Assembly (NCBI GenBank): GCA_964370675.1
Contig: CAYJKC010000004.1
Coordinates: 34,735 to 98,734 of the forward strand
Source of the DNA: CAYJAD01 sp964370675
Lineage (GTDB): Bacteria > Desulfobacterota > Desulfovibrionia > Desulfovibrionales > Desulfovibrionaceae
Length of the DNA stretch: 64,000 nt
Direction: 5' to 3'
The stretch's first letter is position 1; each line of letters opens with the position of its first letter. Below, piece by piece: positions 63,622-64,000 of the stretch. The position numbers and the translations under genes were made by a program. Under the pieces are notes generated by a model that saw nothing but the letters and a program-made list of their open reading frames with translations, did not search any database and was not told the origin of the DNA.

Positions 63622-64000
63622 ATGGCAAACCAAGAAACCGGACATGAAGCAGATGTAAGTTTTGAAAGTGCTCTTGAAAACTATCTTAGCACTGACTTTG
63701 GCGATTTGGAGGAAGGCTCCATTGTAAAAGGTGAGATTGTACGCATTGGCGAAGATCATGTGTTAGTAGATGTGAACTTCAAATCTGAAGGACAAATCCC
63801 AACACTTGAATTCCGTGATGCAGCGGGCAATCTTGTGGTTGCAGTGGGCGATAAAGTTGATGTTTTTGTGGTGCGTAAAAACGAGAATGAAGGCACCATC
63901 AGTCTTTCCTTTGAGAAAGCCAAAAGAATGCAAGTTTTTGATCAACTTGAAGATGTGCAAGATAAAAGTAGCGTCATCAAGGGGCATATTATGCGCCGCA
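63622..64000 (+). CDS. rpsA: 30S ribosomal protein S1, N-terminal fragment
   Basis: 126 codons from the ATG at 63622 to the window end with no stop. FESALENYLSTDFGDLEEGSIVKGEIVRIGEDHVLVDV is the first S1 repeat, followed by KSEGQIP, GDKVDVFVVRKNENEGTISLS and the linker to the next repeat. Ribosomal S1 is clear. A GGAGG site lies upstream but is spaced about 11 bases from the ATG. Confidence 0.92.
   Translation, partial: MANQETGHEADVSFESALENYLSTDFGDLEEGSIVKGEIVRIGEDHVLVDVNFKSEGQIPTLEFRDAAGNLVVAVGDKVDVFVVRKNENEGTISLSFEKAKRMQVFDQLEDVQDKSSVIKGHIMRR

Noticed and set aside
1..64000. CRISPR arrays, tRNA and rRNA genes
   Set aside because: No regularly spaced repeats and no cloverleaf or rRNA sequence was recognised by eye.

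Overview
The window looks like a chromosome segment of a low-GC sulfate-reducing or sulfidogenic deltaproteobacterium, most likely in or near the Desulfovibrionaceae. This is inference from gene content: a DUF39 homocysteine-biosynthesis protein, a dual-CXXC small protein with an in-frame TGA, a ZraSR-type sigma-54 system and a RimO/FadD/RpsA neighbourhood. It is draft sequence with four runs of N (9515-9524, 16530-16629, 34622-34721, 39010-39019). Each interrupts or borders a gene.

Layout. 1-5.0 kb: start of rpsB (minus strand), two ZraP-like periplasmic proteins each behind a near-consensus sigma-54 promoter, and a zraS/zraR two-component pair. 5.1-11.1 kb: alanine racemase, an iron-sulfur flavoprotein, and a potABCD polyamine transporter. 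11.2-15.5 kb: tgt, then a membrane protein paired with an unusual Hsp70/actin-fold protein. 15.5-22.9 kb (minus strand): an SGNH/MBOAT O-acylation pair and a classical menaquinone cluster menF-D-H-C. 34.7-45.7 kb (minus strand): gmhB and fcl sugar genes, a LivK-type binding protein, rpsF-rpsR-rplI-dnaB-xdhC, a DUF4139 protein, pyrC and pyrB. 45.9-51.3 kb: two TSUP permeases, a YitT protein, a 69-codon candidate selenoprotein gene and a hybrid histidine kinase. 57-64 kb: DUF39, a Sel1-repeat lipoprotein-like/periplasmic protein, rimO, a FadD with a coiled-coil tail, and the start of rpsA.

The most interesting content is a podovirus-like particle system split into two loci. Locus 1 (23.4-34.6 kb) encodes portal, scaffold, capsid, decoration, tail tubes A and B, fibres, a beta-helix protein, a GTA-type 3TM holin and an internal virion protein. 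Locus 2 (51.8-55.0 kb) encodes a GH108 endolysin, a membrane coiled-coil protein, a small terminase candidate, the large terminase and a GNAT-like protein. Essential host genes (dnaB, rpsF, rpsR, rplI, pyrB, pyrC) lie between them. No integrase, replication gene or polymerase is visible. Both operons are preceded by AT-rich DNA and by the same 25-bp box (23 of 25 identical). Directly after locus 2 lie a divergent CI/S24 repressor and a Mor-like activator. The simplest reading is a domesticated, gene-transfer-agent-like system in which the repressor controls the activator, and the activator switches on both operons through the shared box. This is inference and needs a host-wide search and particle assay.

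Other points: two inverted copies of a MITE-like repeat flanked by direct repeats, a GDP-fucose synthase lacking the SDR catalytic Tyr, and a candidate pyrB attenuator.
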